A DNA stretch of 64,000 bases from Malus domestica (taxonomy: Eukaryota > Streptophyta > Magnoliopsida > Rosales > Rosaceae), in assembly GCF_042453785.1 (NCBI RefSeq), contig NC_091677.1, positions 25,235,501-25,299,500 on the forward strand, written 5' to 3'. The position numbers and the translations under genes are program-made. A model generated the notes under the pieces. It saw nothing but the letters and a program-made list of their open reading frames with translations, ran no database searches and was not told the origin of the DNA. Of the stretch, positions 34,368 through 44,696 are shown one piece after another. Position 1 is the first letter of the stretch; every line of letters begins with the position of its first letter.

Positions 34368-36030
34368 TTGATGGAATACGCATTGTACGAAACTAATTTC
34401 AACAATCCAACCGTCAAAATTGTTTGTATATATTCCGAGATCGCATACGCCAAAAATTGGAAAAAAAAAAAGCATCCAAATATCAAGTAACAGGGCAAAA
34501 CATTTTGACGGTTATAAACGAAAAACACGATTTAACGGTTATTTTAACTCCGATTTTGATTATTTTTTAGAGTTACACTCCTTGAGCCTATATGAATACA
34601 ACGAACCGATTCGATCCTCAATTTAAAATATTTACACAAGCGGATACCACAAAATGTTATGTTAAACTTAATGATAGTATAAATAAACTCTAAGTGTTAG
34701 GGAATCTATCGTTTTAATGGGATACGCATTGTACGAAACTAATTTCAACGATCCAACTGTCAAACTTGTTTGTATATATTTCGAGATCGCATGCGCCAAA
34801 AATTGAGAAAAACAAACATTCAGATATCAAGTAACGGGACAAACCTTTTCGACGGTTATAAACAAAAAAACACTATTTAACGATAGTTTTAACTCCAATT
34901 TTGATGATTTTTTAGAGCTACACTCCTTGAGCCTATATGAATACAACGAACCAATTCGATCCTCAATTTAAAATATTTACACAAGCGGATACCACAAAAT
35001 GTTATGTTAAACTTAATGATAGTATAAATAAACTCTAAGTGTTAGGGAATCTATCGTTTTAATGGGATACGCATTGTACGAAACTAATTTCAACGATCCA
35101 ACCGTCAAACTTGTTTGTATATATTTCGAGATCGCATACGCCAAAAATTGAGAAAAACAAACATTCAGATATCAAGTAACGGGACAAACCTTTTCGACGG
35201 TTATAAACAAAAAAGCACGATTTAACGGTAGTTTTAACTCCGATTTTGATGCTTTTTTAGAGCTACACTCCTTGAGCCTATATGAATACAACGAACCAAT
35301 TCGATCCTCAATTTAAAATATTTACACAAGCGGATACCACAAAATGTTATGTTAAACTTAATGATAGTATAAATAAACTCTAAGTGTTAGGGAATCTATC
35401 GTTTTAATGGGATACGCATTGTACGAAACTAATTTCAACGATCCAACCGTCAAACTTATTTGTACATGCTTCGAGATCGCGTACGCCAAAAATCGCAAAA
35501 AACAAACATTCAGAGATCAAATAACGGGACAAACCTTTTCGACGGTTATAAACGAAAAAGCACGATTTAACGGTAGTTTTAACTCCGATTTTGATGATTT
35601 TTTAGAGCTAAATTCCTTGACCCTATATGAATACAATGAACTAATTTGATCTTCAATTTAAAATATTTACACTAGTTGATACCACAAAATCTTATGTTAT
35701 ACTTGATGAAAGTATAAATAAACTCTGAATGATAGTGAATGTATTGTTTTGATGGGAAATGCATTGTACAAAACTAGTTTCAATGATCCAACCGTCAAAC
35801 TTATTTGTACATGCTTCGAGATCGCGTACGCCAAAAATCGCAAAAAACAAACATTCAGATATCAAGTAACGGGACAAAACTTTTCGACGGTTATAAATGA
35901 AAAAGCACAATTTAACAGTAGTTTTAACTCTGATTTTGATGATTTTTATAGCTACACTCCTTGAGCCTATATGAATACAATGAACTAATTTGATCGTGAA
36001 TTTAAAACATTTACACAAGTGGATACCACA
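34368..36030 (+). repeat. Tandem array, about five copies of a 345-bp unit (in CACTA 2)
   Basis: Units begin with (A/G)ATGGGATACGCATTGTACG near 34370, 34718, 35061, 35407 and 35750, a spacing of about 343-348 bp. Each contains TTCAACGATCCAACCGTCAA, CGAGATCGCATACGCCAAAA, TTCGACGGTTATAAA and GAGCCTATATGAATACAA. Copies are highly similar. The same unit makes up the interior of the hAT element at 40197-44688. Open frames inside are not convincing genes. Confidence 0.92.
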
Positions 36031-36337
36031 AAAGAAAAAGGCAATGCAAGACCCCAAAAAGAAAAGCAAAAGGAAAAAAAAAAAAAACATTTTGCGCGAC
36101 GTAGCCAACGTCGCGCAAAGCAGTTTTGCACGACGGAACTTTGCGCGACGAAAGAATGCGTCGCTCAAATCGGTTTTGCGCGACATAAGTGTACCTTCGT
36201 CGCGCAAAACATCTTTGCGCGACGCATTCCTTCGTCGCGCAAAGTTCCGTCGCACAAAGCTACGTTACGCGACGTTTTGTGTTTAGCGTCGCGCAAAATG
36301 TTCTACGTCGCGCAAACATGTTTTTGTACTAGTGTAA

Positions 36338-36926
36338 AAATAGATAAGAAATATAATCTAATACATTTAGGAATAATGGTGGTAGAAGTTAAGAGTTTAA
36401 CCAGACCACAATTAGGTGTTAAAGTTTTAATAAGTATACTTGATACTGGACATAAAAAGTTAGACGCTGCCACAATACGAATGATGGAAATAATATGTTT
36501 GAGAATGCTATAGTAGTTTATTGCCAACCTGGCTTTATGATTCCCTTCAAATATTTTTATAAAGATACTCAGATAACAGTAAAATCTACGAGTTATGAAA
36601 TGATAGAAAACAAAGATAACTTATTACTTTGTGTAGGATTTATTGGAAAGTTACAAGTAAATAGTAGTACTAGAACAAAATTAGATTTAAACAAAAATTT
36701 GGAAATTTTTGGAAGTAGAGGAATTTCTGTCCTAAAAGCAAAAAAGGCAGATATGTTAAACTTAGAAGAAATTGAATGGGATGTGTCAAATATTTTAGGA
36801 GATACTAATACAAGAGACCCCACAGAATTCAATATGTATACACATTATAATGGAGACCAGGCAGTAAGATTTAGTGTTTACAAACTAAGTAGAGAAGAAC
36901 AATATGAGGACGACCTTGAAGAATAG
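36338..36926 (+). pseudogene. Endogenous pararetrovirus: movement-protein fragment, right part
   Basis: This continues the 30K-type movement protein after the CACTA insertion. The core block begins with an IHLG-type strand and a LTRPQLG motif, and a following block has CVGFIGKL, typical of the 30K fold of Caulimoviridae. There is a frameshift near 36490-36515 between the two blocks. The second block runs as an open frame from 36495 to 36926. The protein is broken by the CACTA element, by frameshift and by a stop in the left part, so it is a non-functional remnant. The genus cannot be given without alignment. Confidence 0.6.
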
Positions 36927-37195
36927 AGATACAAGTTCTTTAGCTTATTCCGCAAAAACTAAAGAATGGAAGTACATCTCACCCTAGAAATAAGAACAAT
37001 ATGAGGACGACCTTGAAGAATAGAGGTACTAGTTCTTTAACTTATTGCACAAAAATTAAAGAATGGAAGTACGTCTCACCATAGAAATTGGTATAAGAAC
37101 AATATGAGGACGACCTTGAAGAATAAAGGTACTAATTCTTTAGCTTATTCCGCAAAAACTAAAGAATGGAAGTACGTCTGTCTCACCCTATCATT
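36897..37195 (+). repeat. Three direct copies of about 100 bp at the end of the viral ORF
   Basis: GAACAATATGAGGACGACCT recurs at 36897, 36994 and 37097, each followed by TTGAAGAATA, an AGTTCTTTAGCTTATT-like stretch and AAAGAATGGAAGTACGTCTC. The first copy overlaps the 3' end of the movement-protein frame. Confidence 0.85.
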
Positions 37196-37244
37196 TTTTA
37201 TCTGATATTCTAATTCCTGAATCTGAAGTACTATATTCCTATTT

Positions 37245-37640
37245 TTAAGCTTTTCTTCTCTTAAATCGAGTTCTAAATGTTTCTATGATAGACTGGAAGA
37301 ATGTTTTTCTTTTTCTAAAATTCTTTCTTGAGATCGTTCCTCTTATGTCATTACACTTTAAACATTTTACTTTGTTTCTTTTATCTGGGAAAGAGCTACA
37401 TTTACTGCACCTATCTGTCATAAAGTCCGAGTATCTTGTAAATTGATGAATACAGTTGTTCATTATATGGTAAATTGGGTTATGTCATTTAGAAGATTTA
37501 TAGTGTCATCTTCTGAAGAAGATTCGTGTTCTGAAGAATTAAGTGAAATTTCTTGATCTTCACTTGAGTAAATACTATAAACTGACTCTACATCGGCATT
37601 ATCAGAAATATCTATGAACACTAGTTCTGCTTGGTAGAAA
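37245..37640 (-). pseudogene. Reverse-strand fragment with a Cx2Cx11Cx2C motif, probably viral
   Basis: On the minus strand an acidic Ser/Glu/Asp-rich stretch (about 37640-37468) ends in a stop and is followed by a 72-codon frame (37463-37245) with a Cx2Cx11Cx2C cluster and a basic C-terminus. The same cysteine spacing occurs as the second zinc finger of badnavirus-type capsid regions. Its orientation is opposite to the adjacent movement-protein remnant, as in rearranged pararetrovirus loci. It could also be an unrelated host zinc-ribbon fragment. Confidence 0.35.
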
Positions 37641-37865
37641 GGCCAAAGCCGAAATCTTAGAAATTAAACTTCTTAGAACTTACAATTATAACGTGTCTTT
37701 ATTAAAGTGCGAAGGAAGTTGTTGTAAAATTGTGAAAATGAATGCCCACAGTAATGTAATTGTTATTATATGATGTTTTTAGAAATGTCATAGTAGTGTG
37801 ATTGTTATTATGTAAAGTTTTCAAAAAGAGAAATCATTTCACTTTTTGGTTTGTTACAAACGTGG

Positions 37866-37880
37866 CTCTATATAAAGAGC
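37866..37880 (+). promoter_or_regulatory. TATA-like element in the pararetrovirus-like region
   Basis: GGCTCTATATAAAGAGCACTC is a strong TATA match followed about 30 bp later by GTGTGTAATTACAAT. It may be the remnant viral promoter or an LTR-like promoter. Activity is unknown. Confidence 0.35.
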
Positions 37881-38179
37881 ACTCCGTGTGTAATTACAAT
37901 ATACATAAAAGAAAAAAAGTCAAAGCAATAATATGAGTATCCCTCCCTTCCTTTTTACTGCAATCTTTTGTGTTATAGTTACGAAACTAAACAGTGTGAT
38001 ATCTTGCACCCGCTTCTCTCCTGTTCCTAATAAAGGTTATCTCTCTAACTTTTCATGTTATATTATAACAGAAGTATGAGAAATTAGGTTTTATTTTAGT
38101 GTCTTGGAAATTACCAATGCACCCTTCCCAATCCTAGTGAAATTGGGAATACCATATTCTATCAGGATTAACATCCCAC

Positions 38180-38531
38180 TGTTGTAAATAGTGGGTATGT
38201 ATGCCCACATGCATATAGTAAACCTTTCACAAGTTTAATAGTGTTTTGTTTGCTTTTCAAAATGTTTGCTCTATAAATAGAGCATTACAAGTGTTCAAAA
38301 TGTGGTGATAAAAGGAAGAAGAGAGGAAGAAGTGAGAAGCCACAAGGCTCACGGCAGAGAGGGAGAATAGAGAGAGGAAAGTTATCTTTGTAATCTTATT
38401 ACTTCATATTATAAATAAAAGCACTGCTGCTACTCCGAGGACGTACTCCAGTCACACTGACTGTAAAGGAACCTCGTAAATTTTGTGTCTTGTTTGTTTA
38501 TTCCACTACACACACCATCGATTTTACAACA
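38180..38531 (+). repeat. 5' LTR of the Copia element
   Basis: 352 bp, with CTCTATAAATAGAGC promoter-like palindrome near 38270. It is followed by the primer-binding site. Confidence 0.92.
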
Positions 38532-38547
38532 CGTTATCAGCACGAGA
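38532..38547 (+). promoter_or_regulatory. Copia primer-binding site
   Basis: CGTTATCAGCACGAGA directly follows the LTR. TTATCAGCACG is a common primer site of plant Copia elements (initiator tRNA-Met type, internal). Confidence 0.75.
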
Positions 38548-39689
38548 AGCTCTCATATCAGTGGAAAGCACAGCGCCACAAATCTTGTTCACCTCCTTCA
38601 GCTGAAATCTCACGGATAAGAAAATCTTTTCATTTCATCTTCAAATCCCAGTACAATTGATTTTCTTGAAGCAACTATATATATTGTTGTATGACTGTAT
38701 ATCATCCTTTGCAGAAGCAAAAGAGTACAGACTCAAAATTCGTAAAGAATTTGATAGCCATGTAAACAGCCTCGGAACTCCAACTTGCGGACCTCAGATT
38801 GAAATACTTTCTTCTTGAAAGTTGTTCGTTCGCTCAGTATCTACAACATATCAAAATTTCAGAAAACTTTAACAATGCAATCGTCGCAGATGTCTGAAAT
38901 ACCAAACCAGTTTCCAATTTCCGCAGAAAACTGGACAGCCACCTTATGAGTATCACAACTCCATTTCGGTAGCTCAAATCGAAATTGTTTCTTCACGAAA
39001 GTTGTTTGGCATCCTCTTATCCATATCATACTAAAATTTGACCTAAATCTAACGGTTTGATCTCTCATAAGTTGCAGACACTCTTGACTCCAAAACTTAT
39101 GGGAACCGTTTCGACTTTTTCAAAACTCACCGGATGAGGAACACCAATTGGAACTTATTGTTACTATTATTTACTGAGTAACCAAAATGACTTCAGAACT
39201 GTGAAATATACATAAAATAAAAGGAATCAAACAAAAGAAGTGGCAGACCAAGAAAAAGAAAAAACAAAAGATGAGGACTTAATCATTGCATTTTATATTT
39301 TGGCATATTTATGTGCATAGTGTTGGTTTAAAGCCCATGTCACAAGTTCTATTTATTTAAAGCAATTTATTTACAGTGGGTAGAATTATTACCCTTTGCT
39401 TTAAAGCTTTGATATTTATGTGAATGGTATTAAATCAAAGCCCTTGTCACAAGTTTTATTTACTTAAAAGCAATTTATTTACCATGGCCGGAATTACCGC
39501 ATATTGCTTTAATTTATTTATTGTACTTCTTTTTGTTACGATGAGTACATACTAGACCCGAAATTCCTTGATCAAATCAAAACCTGAAGTTTCTGGATCC
39601 TCATCACATAAAATGATTGGACCCGAAGTTCCATCATGCAAAAAGATCAGGCATGAAGTCCCTACATCCTCAAGATCAGACGTGAAGTT

Positions 39690-40196
39690 TCTTGATAAGC
39701 ACCTTAAGTTTGAAGTGTCACAGTGCCTCAACTTAATTGTAACAAAGGTCATGAGAATCCCAATCAATAGGCTATTGATTATTGCATGTCATTGGGCATT
39801 AATGTTGAACACCATGTTCCTCATGTTCATACTCAAAATGATTTAGCAGAAGTATTTATTAAGCGGATGAAATTTATTACCCGCACTCTACTCATGAAAA
39901 CGAAATTGCAAGTTTTCTATATGTAGACATGTCATTTTACATAATTCACTATTAAGTTTGGTTGAGACCAGTTACCAACCATCGATATTTCTCAGTACAA
40001 CTCATGTTTAGGCACTAGCCAAACATTACACATTTATGAGTGTTTGGTTATGTTATCTATGTGCCTATTGCACTGTCATAACGTACTAAAATAAGGCATC
40101 AATACAAACTGGGAATTTATGTTGAATTTGATCCACCATCTATCATTCAATATTTAGAACCCTTGATTGGGGATATGTTTACCGCGTGGTTTGCAG
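39690..40196 (+). pseudogene. Copia integrase remnant, left of the hAT insertion
   Basis: The block around 39790-39870 reads, with one frame change, LGINVEHHVPHVHTQND and LAEVFIKRMKFITR, the catalytic-core end of Copia integrase. The block from 40055 reads YVPIALS, a stop, then LGIYVEFDPPSIIQYLEPL and GDMFTAWFA, the integrase C-terminal region. The hAT element splits a codon right after this. Decayed and non-functional. Confidence 0.7.
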
Positions 40197-40591
40197 TAAG
40201 CCTGGCAATTCCTAACACGACCCGATAACCCGACATGACATGACACGAAAATAACACTTGTTCGGGTCGACACGATAACGAATCGGGTCGTTATCAAGTA
40301 ACCCAATAAGCACCTATTAAGATAACGGGTTGGTTCGGGTATACACGTGGGTAACATGATACACGATAAGCAGAATATTAATTTAAGAATTTTATAACCC
40401 TAAAAAATACTATAATAATTATATATATATATATATATTTTTTTTTTTTAATTTAACAATTTTATACCCCTAAAAACTATAATAATTATATGTACAAAAT
40501 AAATAGATTTAAATCTACTTAATAAATATATATATATACCATTCAACTTGATGGGATACGAAACTAATTTTAACGATCCAACCGTCAAACT

Positions 40592-40877
40592 TGTCACATC
40601 CCGGCCCGGGGTGGATCACTTCCCGGGCCCGCACCACCACCGTAGCACGATATTGTCCGCTTTGGGCCCCGACCACGCCCTCACGGTTTTGTTTCTGGGA
40701 ACTCACGAGCAACTTCCCAGTGGGTCACCCATCCTGGGAGTGCTCTGGCCTCCTTCTCGCTTAACTTCGGAGTTCCTACGGAATCCGAAGCCAGTGAGCT
40801 CCCAAAAGGCCTCGTGCTAGGTAGGGATGGGAATATACATTTAAGGATCACTCCCCTAGGTGATGTGGGATGTTACA
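40592..40877 (-). mobile_element. Cassandra solo LTR (286 bp)
   Basis: The minus strand reads TGTAACATCCCACATC... to ...CCGGGATGTGACA and contains the 5S-like GATGGGTGACCCACTGGGAA and GAACTCCGAAGTTAAGC. The 5-bp duplication AAACT lies at 40587-40591 and 40878-40882. Only one LTR is present. Confidence 0.92.
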
Positions 40878-41438
40878 AAACTTGTTTGCATATACTTCGA
40901 GATCGCATCAGCAAAAAATCGCAAAAAACAAACATTCAGAGATCAAGTAACGGGACAAAACTATTTCAACGGTTATAAAACGAAAAATCACGATTTAACG
41001 GTTATTTTAACTCCGATTTTGATGATTTTTTACAGCTACACTCCTTGACCCTATATGAATACAGTGAATGAATTCGATCTTCAATTTAAAATATTTACAC
41101 TAGTTATGTTATACTTAATGAATGTATGAATAAACTCTTTAAGTGTTAGTGAATCTATTGTTTTGATGGGATACACATTCTACGAAATTAGTTTCAACGA
41201 TCCAACCGTCAAACTTGTTTGTATATACTTTGAGATCGCATACGCCAAAATTGCAAAAAAAAAAAAAAAACATTCAAAGATCTAGTAATGGGACAAAAAT
41301 TTTCGACAATTATAAAACAAAAAATCACAATTTAACGGTTATTTTAATTCCGATTTTGATGATTTTTTACAGCTACACTCCTTGACCCTATATGAATACA
41401 ATGAATGAATTCGATCTTCAATTTTAAATATTTACGCT

Positions 41439-43605
41439 TGTCACAGCCCGTCCCGGGATTTTATTTATCGAGGACGTGAAATGACAGGATTACCCTTAAC
41501 GGTTACTAAGGTATGTGTGTGTGACACATTATTGGTCTAAATACATATTTCATAAGCTTTGAAAAATTATTTAAGTTGGATTAAAAATTTGGGTTGTAAA
41601 TTTGTGTGGTTAGGGAATGAAGTTGGACTGGTTTTGGGATGGACCACACACACATACACACGGGTCAAACCTCTCTCTCTCCTTCCCCCGTGCTCTCTCT
41701 CTCTCCTCTCTGTTTCAGTCTCACTCTATCCCTCTCGAAAACGTACGGACAAAGTACCAAACCCTCGAACCTTCACGGATCGACGCCAAAAAGGTAAGAT
41801 TCTTCATCCTTTCAACCTCCTGAGTCGTTTGGTACTAATTTTAGAATGGGAAACCTTAGAAATCACGTTGAAAACCCGAGGTCCGATTTGAGTACTGTTC
41901 ATGCATTCGTGATGTGTTGATTTTCAGGGAATTCTAAGCTTATAGTGAGCTTAGTGAGGTCCTAAGGAAGCTCAGAGTACTTAGTTTGAAGGTTTTGGAC
42001 GTCGGGATCGTTGAGTTCGAAGTTGGCCGGTTTTCTTGGAATTTCTCCGGTGAGATTTCGTAGTTTTTAGAGCCTTAAAGTAGTGTAACGTGAATCTACA
42101 TGCTTAGGGCTTCATTTTGATATAAAATACGTGAAAAATGGTTGAGAAATGATGAAGAACAAGGAGATTGAAAAATCTCCAGTTTTTCGGCGACTGGAGG
42201 TTAGGGGTTATGCGCGTGGGGGCGCGTGGACCCGTGCCCATCCCGGCTCGTGGGGGCGCGTGCGGCCTCAAAAAAATTTTCTAAAAATACCTCGACATCC
42301 GTGACGTCGAGTAGGTCACTGTGGTATATTCATATACCCAAATTGAGCACCGTATGAGAAGTTATTGCGAATTGTTGGTTATGTGCTTTAAATAACTTTA
42401 TTTTAGTTGTTTCGCATATAGGTGATACCTATCCCGAGGACGAGCGCATCCAGGGACGTCACGGGGGTTACGACCCTTCGACTTATCAGTGAGTGGGCGG
42501 TTATTTTCTGTATTTACCTATATACCATTGATTTTCCCAGAAATTGAATTTAAATGAAAGTATGTTTTTCAAATGCCATGCATGCATATTATGAATTAGT
42601 AATTGATGCATATATATGTGAATTGGTGTTGTGGACACACATGTGAGTATCAGGTGAGTTTTATGTTAATCATGTGAATTGTTGATAATGTGAATTATGT
42701 TGAGAGCTCATAACCTGCACCCCTAGTGTTAGTGCTTATAGTATTCACCGCACCGCACCTTGGATCCAAGTAGATGCATGTCGTACAGACCATGAGAGGG
42801 TTCCGACATGCTAGTCGTACAGATCACTAGAGGTGGTTCCGACTGGTAGGTGACCTTAGATTATGCGCACAGATGATTGATGAGAGAAGCACTAGAGCGT
42901 ATTCTTACACCTTTCTTGTCGTACAGACTACTTCAGGTAGTTCCGACTTATGTGCAGAGTAGCGCCGTACAGGTCACCGTGGTGACTCCGGCTGGGTTAG
43001 ATATTGAGCTATAGAATTAACCATATAGGACCAACTGCAGGGTCTCCGGTTGATTCATTATGCCACCTGTTATATTGATGCATCCATATTCTGTCATTGA
43101 CATTTATAGCATGGCATACTTGCTGGATTTTGATAAAGATTGATGTTTTGAGAGATTTGAACAAATATTATGCTATTATGTTATTTTCTGGGAAAGTATA
43201 CAGGTTTTACAGTGAGGGGTTAGAAATGTTTTAAATGAAATGTTTTGGAAAACTTTGGTTTTACTGACCCACTCAATTTTGTTTTGCGCCCTTCCAGGTT
43301 CTAGATAGCAGCGTTGGTGGCCCACGAGGATCCCCATGGCGTACTGACAGACTACATAAATGTAGGACTCACCTGCGGGTGTTGTAACTTAGTTATGGTC
43401 CTACTTGACTGCACCTATTATTTATGCTCTGAATTTGTGTGTTTTACACTTAAACTTACTCTCGCATGCTAGTTGAATATTATTGCTAGTATTTGGTTTT
43501 TGTTTATTCGTATTTCTCTTATCTTTTGCTTCCGCATTGCACTTTTGGTTACGTCACACTCACGTGACGGCCAGCACGCCTTGATTCTAGGATCGGGGTG
43601 TGTCA
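41439..43605. mobile_element. Solo LTR of the long-LTR retrotransposon (copy 2, 2167 bp)
   Basis: TGTCACAGCCCG...CGGGGTGTGTCA, the same family as 7176-9420. The flanks are ACGCT (41434-41438) and ACACT (43606-43610); the neighbouring 345-bp repeats show that the original site was ACACT, so the left copy has one substitution. Confidence 0.85.
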
Positions 43606-44696
43606 ACACTAGTGGATACCACAAAATCTTATGTTATACTTGATGAAAGTATGAATAAACTCTTAAGTGTTAGTGAATCTATTGTTTTGATAGGATAAAA
43701 ATTCTACGAATCTAGTTTCAACGATCCAATCGTCAAACATGTTTGTATATACTTCGAGATCGCATACGCCAAAAATTGTAAAAAACAAACATTCAGAGAT
43801 CAAGAAACGGGACAAAACTTTTTGATGGTTATAAAACGAAAAATCACAATTTAACGGTTATTTTAACTCCGATTTTGATGATTTTTTACAGCTACACTCC
43901 TTGACGCTATATGAATACAATGAATGAATTCGATCTTCAATTTAAAATATTTACACAAGTGGATACCACAAAATCTTATGTTATACTTAATGAAAGTATG
44001 AATAAACTTTTAAGTGTTAGTGAATCTATTGTTGTGATGGGATATGCATTTTACAAAACTAGTTTCAACGATCAAACTGTCAAACATGTTTGTATATACT
44101 TCTAGACTGCATACGCTAAAAATTGCAAAAAACAAACATTCAGAGATCAAGTAATGGGACAAAACTTTTCGACAGTTATAAAACAAAAAATCACGATTTA
44201 ACGGTTATTTTAACTCAAATTTTGATGATTTTTTACAGCTACACTCATTGACCATATATGAATACAATGCATGAATTCGATATTCAATTTAAAATATTTA
44301 CACTAGTGGATACGACAAAATTTTATGTTATACTTAATGAAAGTAAGAATAAATTATAATAATTATATATATATATTAATTTAACAATTTTATACCCCTA
44401 AAAACTATAATAATTATATATATTAAATTATGTGTTTTAATGTTTTGAAGTAATATTTATGTGGCAAAGTGTGGTATGTGCAAACTTAAGAAAAAAATAT
44501 ATTTTTCTTAACGGGTCATAACGGGTCATAATGGGTCAGGTCACTTTACCCGTTGGGTAAAGTAACCCGACATGTTAAGGACCTGTTAAGATAACATGTG
44601 TGACACGACACGACACGACCCGTTAAGATAACAGGTGTTACACGAAAACGACACGAACACGACAGACACAACTCGTTTGCCAGGCTTAGTTTGCAG

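Larger units (their letters stand above)
31557..36334. mobile_element. CACTA-type element 2 carrying host gene pieces (4778 bp)
   Basis: The left end is CACTAGTACAAAAAAG at 31557 and the right end ...TTTTTGTACTAGTG at 36334; they are inverted repeats. The 3-bp duplication TAA flanks both sides (31554-31556, 36335-36337). Subterminal zones (31570-31765, 36090-36320) are packed with TTTGCGCGACG and CGTCGCGCAAA in both orientations. Inside are pieces of a Pol I subunit gene, a ribose-5-phosphate isomerase gene, a coiled-coil ORF and a 345-bp tandem array. No transposase is present, so it is non-autonomous. Confidence 0.92.
40549..44340 (+). repeat. 345-bp tandem units in the hAT element (interrupted)
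   Basis: Units start with GATGGGATAC-like sequence near 40549, 41166, 43690 and 44035. They share CAACGATCCAACCGTCAAAC, GAGATCGCATACGCCAAAA, ACGGTTATTTTAACTCCGAT and CTCCTTGACCCTATATGAAT with the array at 34368-36030. The Cassandra LTR splits the first unit, and the long solo LTR splits the second at TATTTACACTAGTGG. Confidence 0.88.
40197..44688. mobile_element. hAT-type element filled with 345-bp repeats and nested LTRs (4492 bp)
   Basis: The ends are TAAGCCTGGCAATTCC on the left and ...GTTTGCCAGGCTTA on the right, forming terminal inverted repeats. A perfect 8-bp duplication GTTTGCAG lies at 40189-40196 and 44689-44696, the hAT hallmark. Subterminal zones carry many GACACGA, CGGGTCGT and AACGGGTCA motifs. 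The interior is about four units of the 345-bp repeat, interrupted by a Cassandra solo LTR and a long solo LTR. No transposase remains. The termini are related to the MITE at 55006-55404. Confidence 0.9.

Noticed and set aside
34065..36513. ORFs of up to 187 codons in the 345-bp array and CACTA ends
   Set aside because: They are repetitive translations of tandem units or of GCGCGACG subterminal motifs and contain no protein domain; only the tail of one (after 36338) is viral-like and is annotated separately.
40680..40800. 5S rRNA gene (reverse strand)
   Set aside because: The 5S-like sequence is embedded in a Cassandra LTR with TG...CA ends and an AAACT duplication; the complete 120-bp 5S gene is not present.
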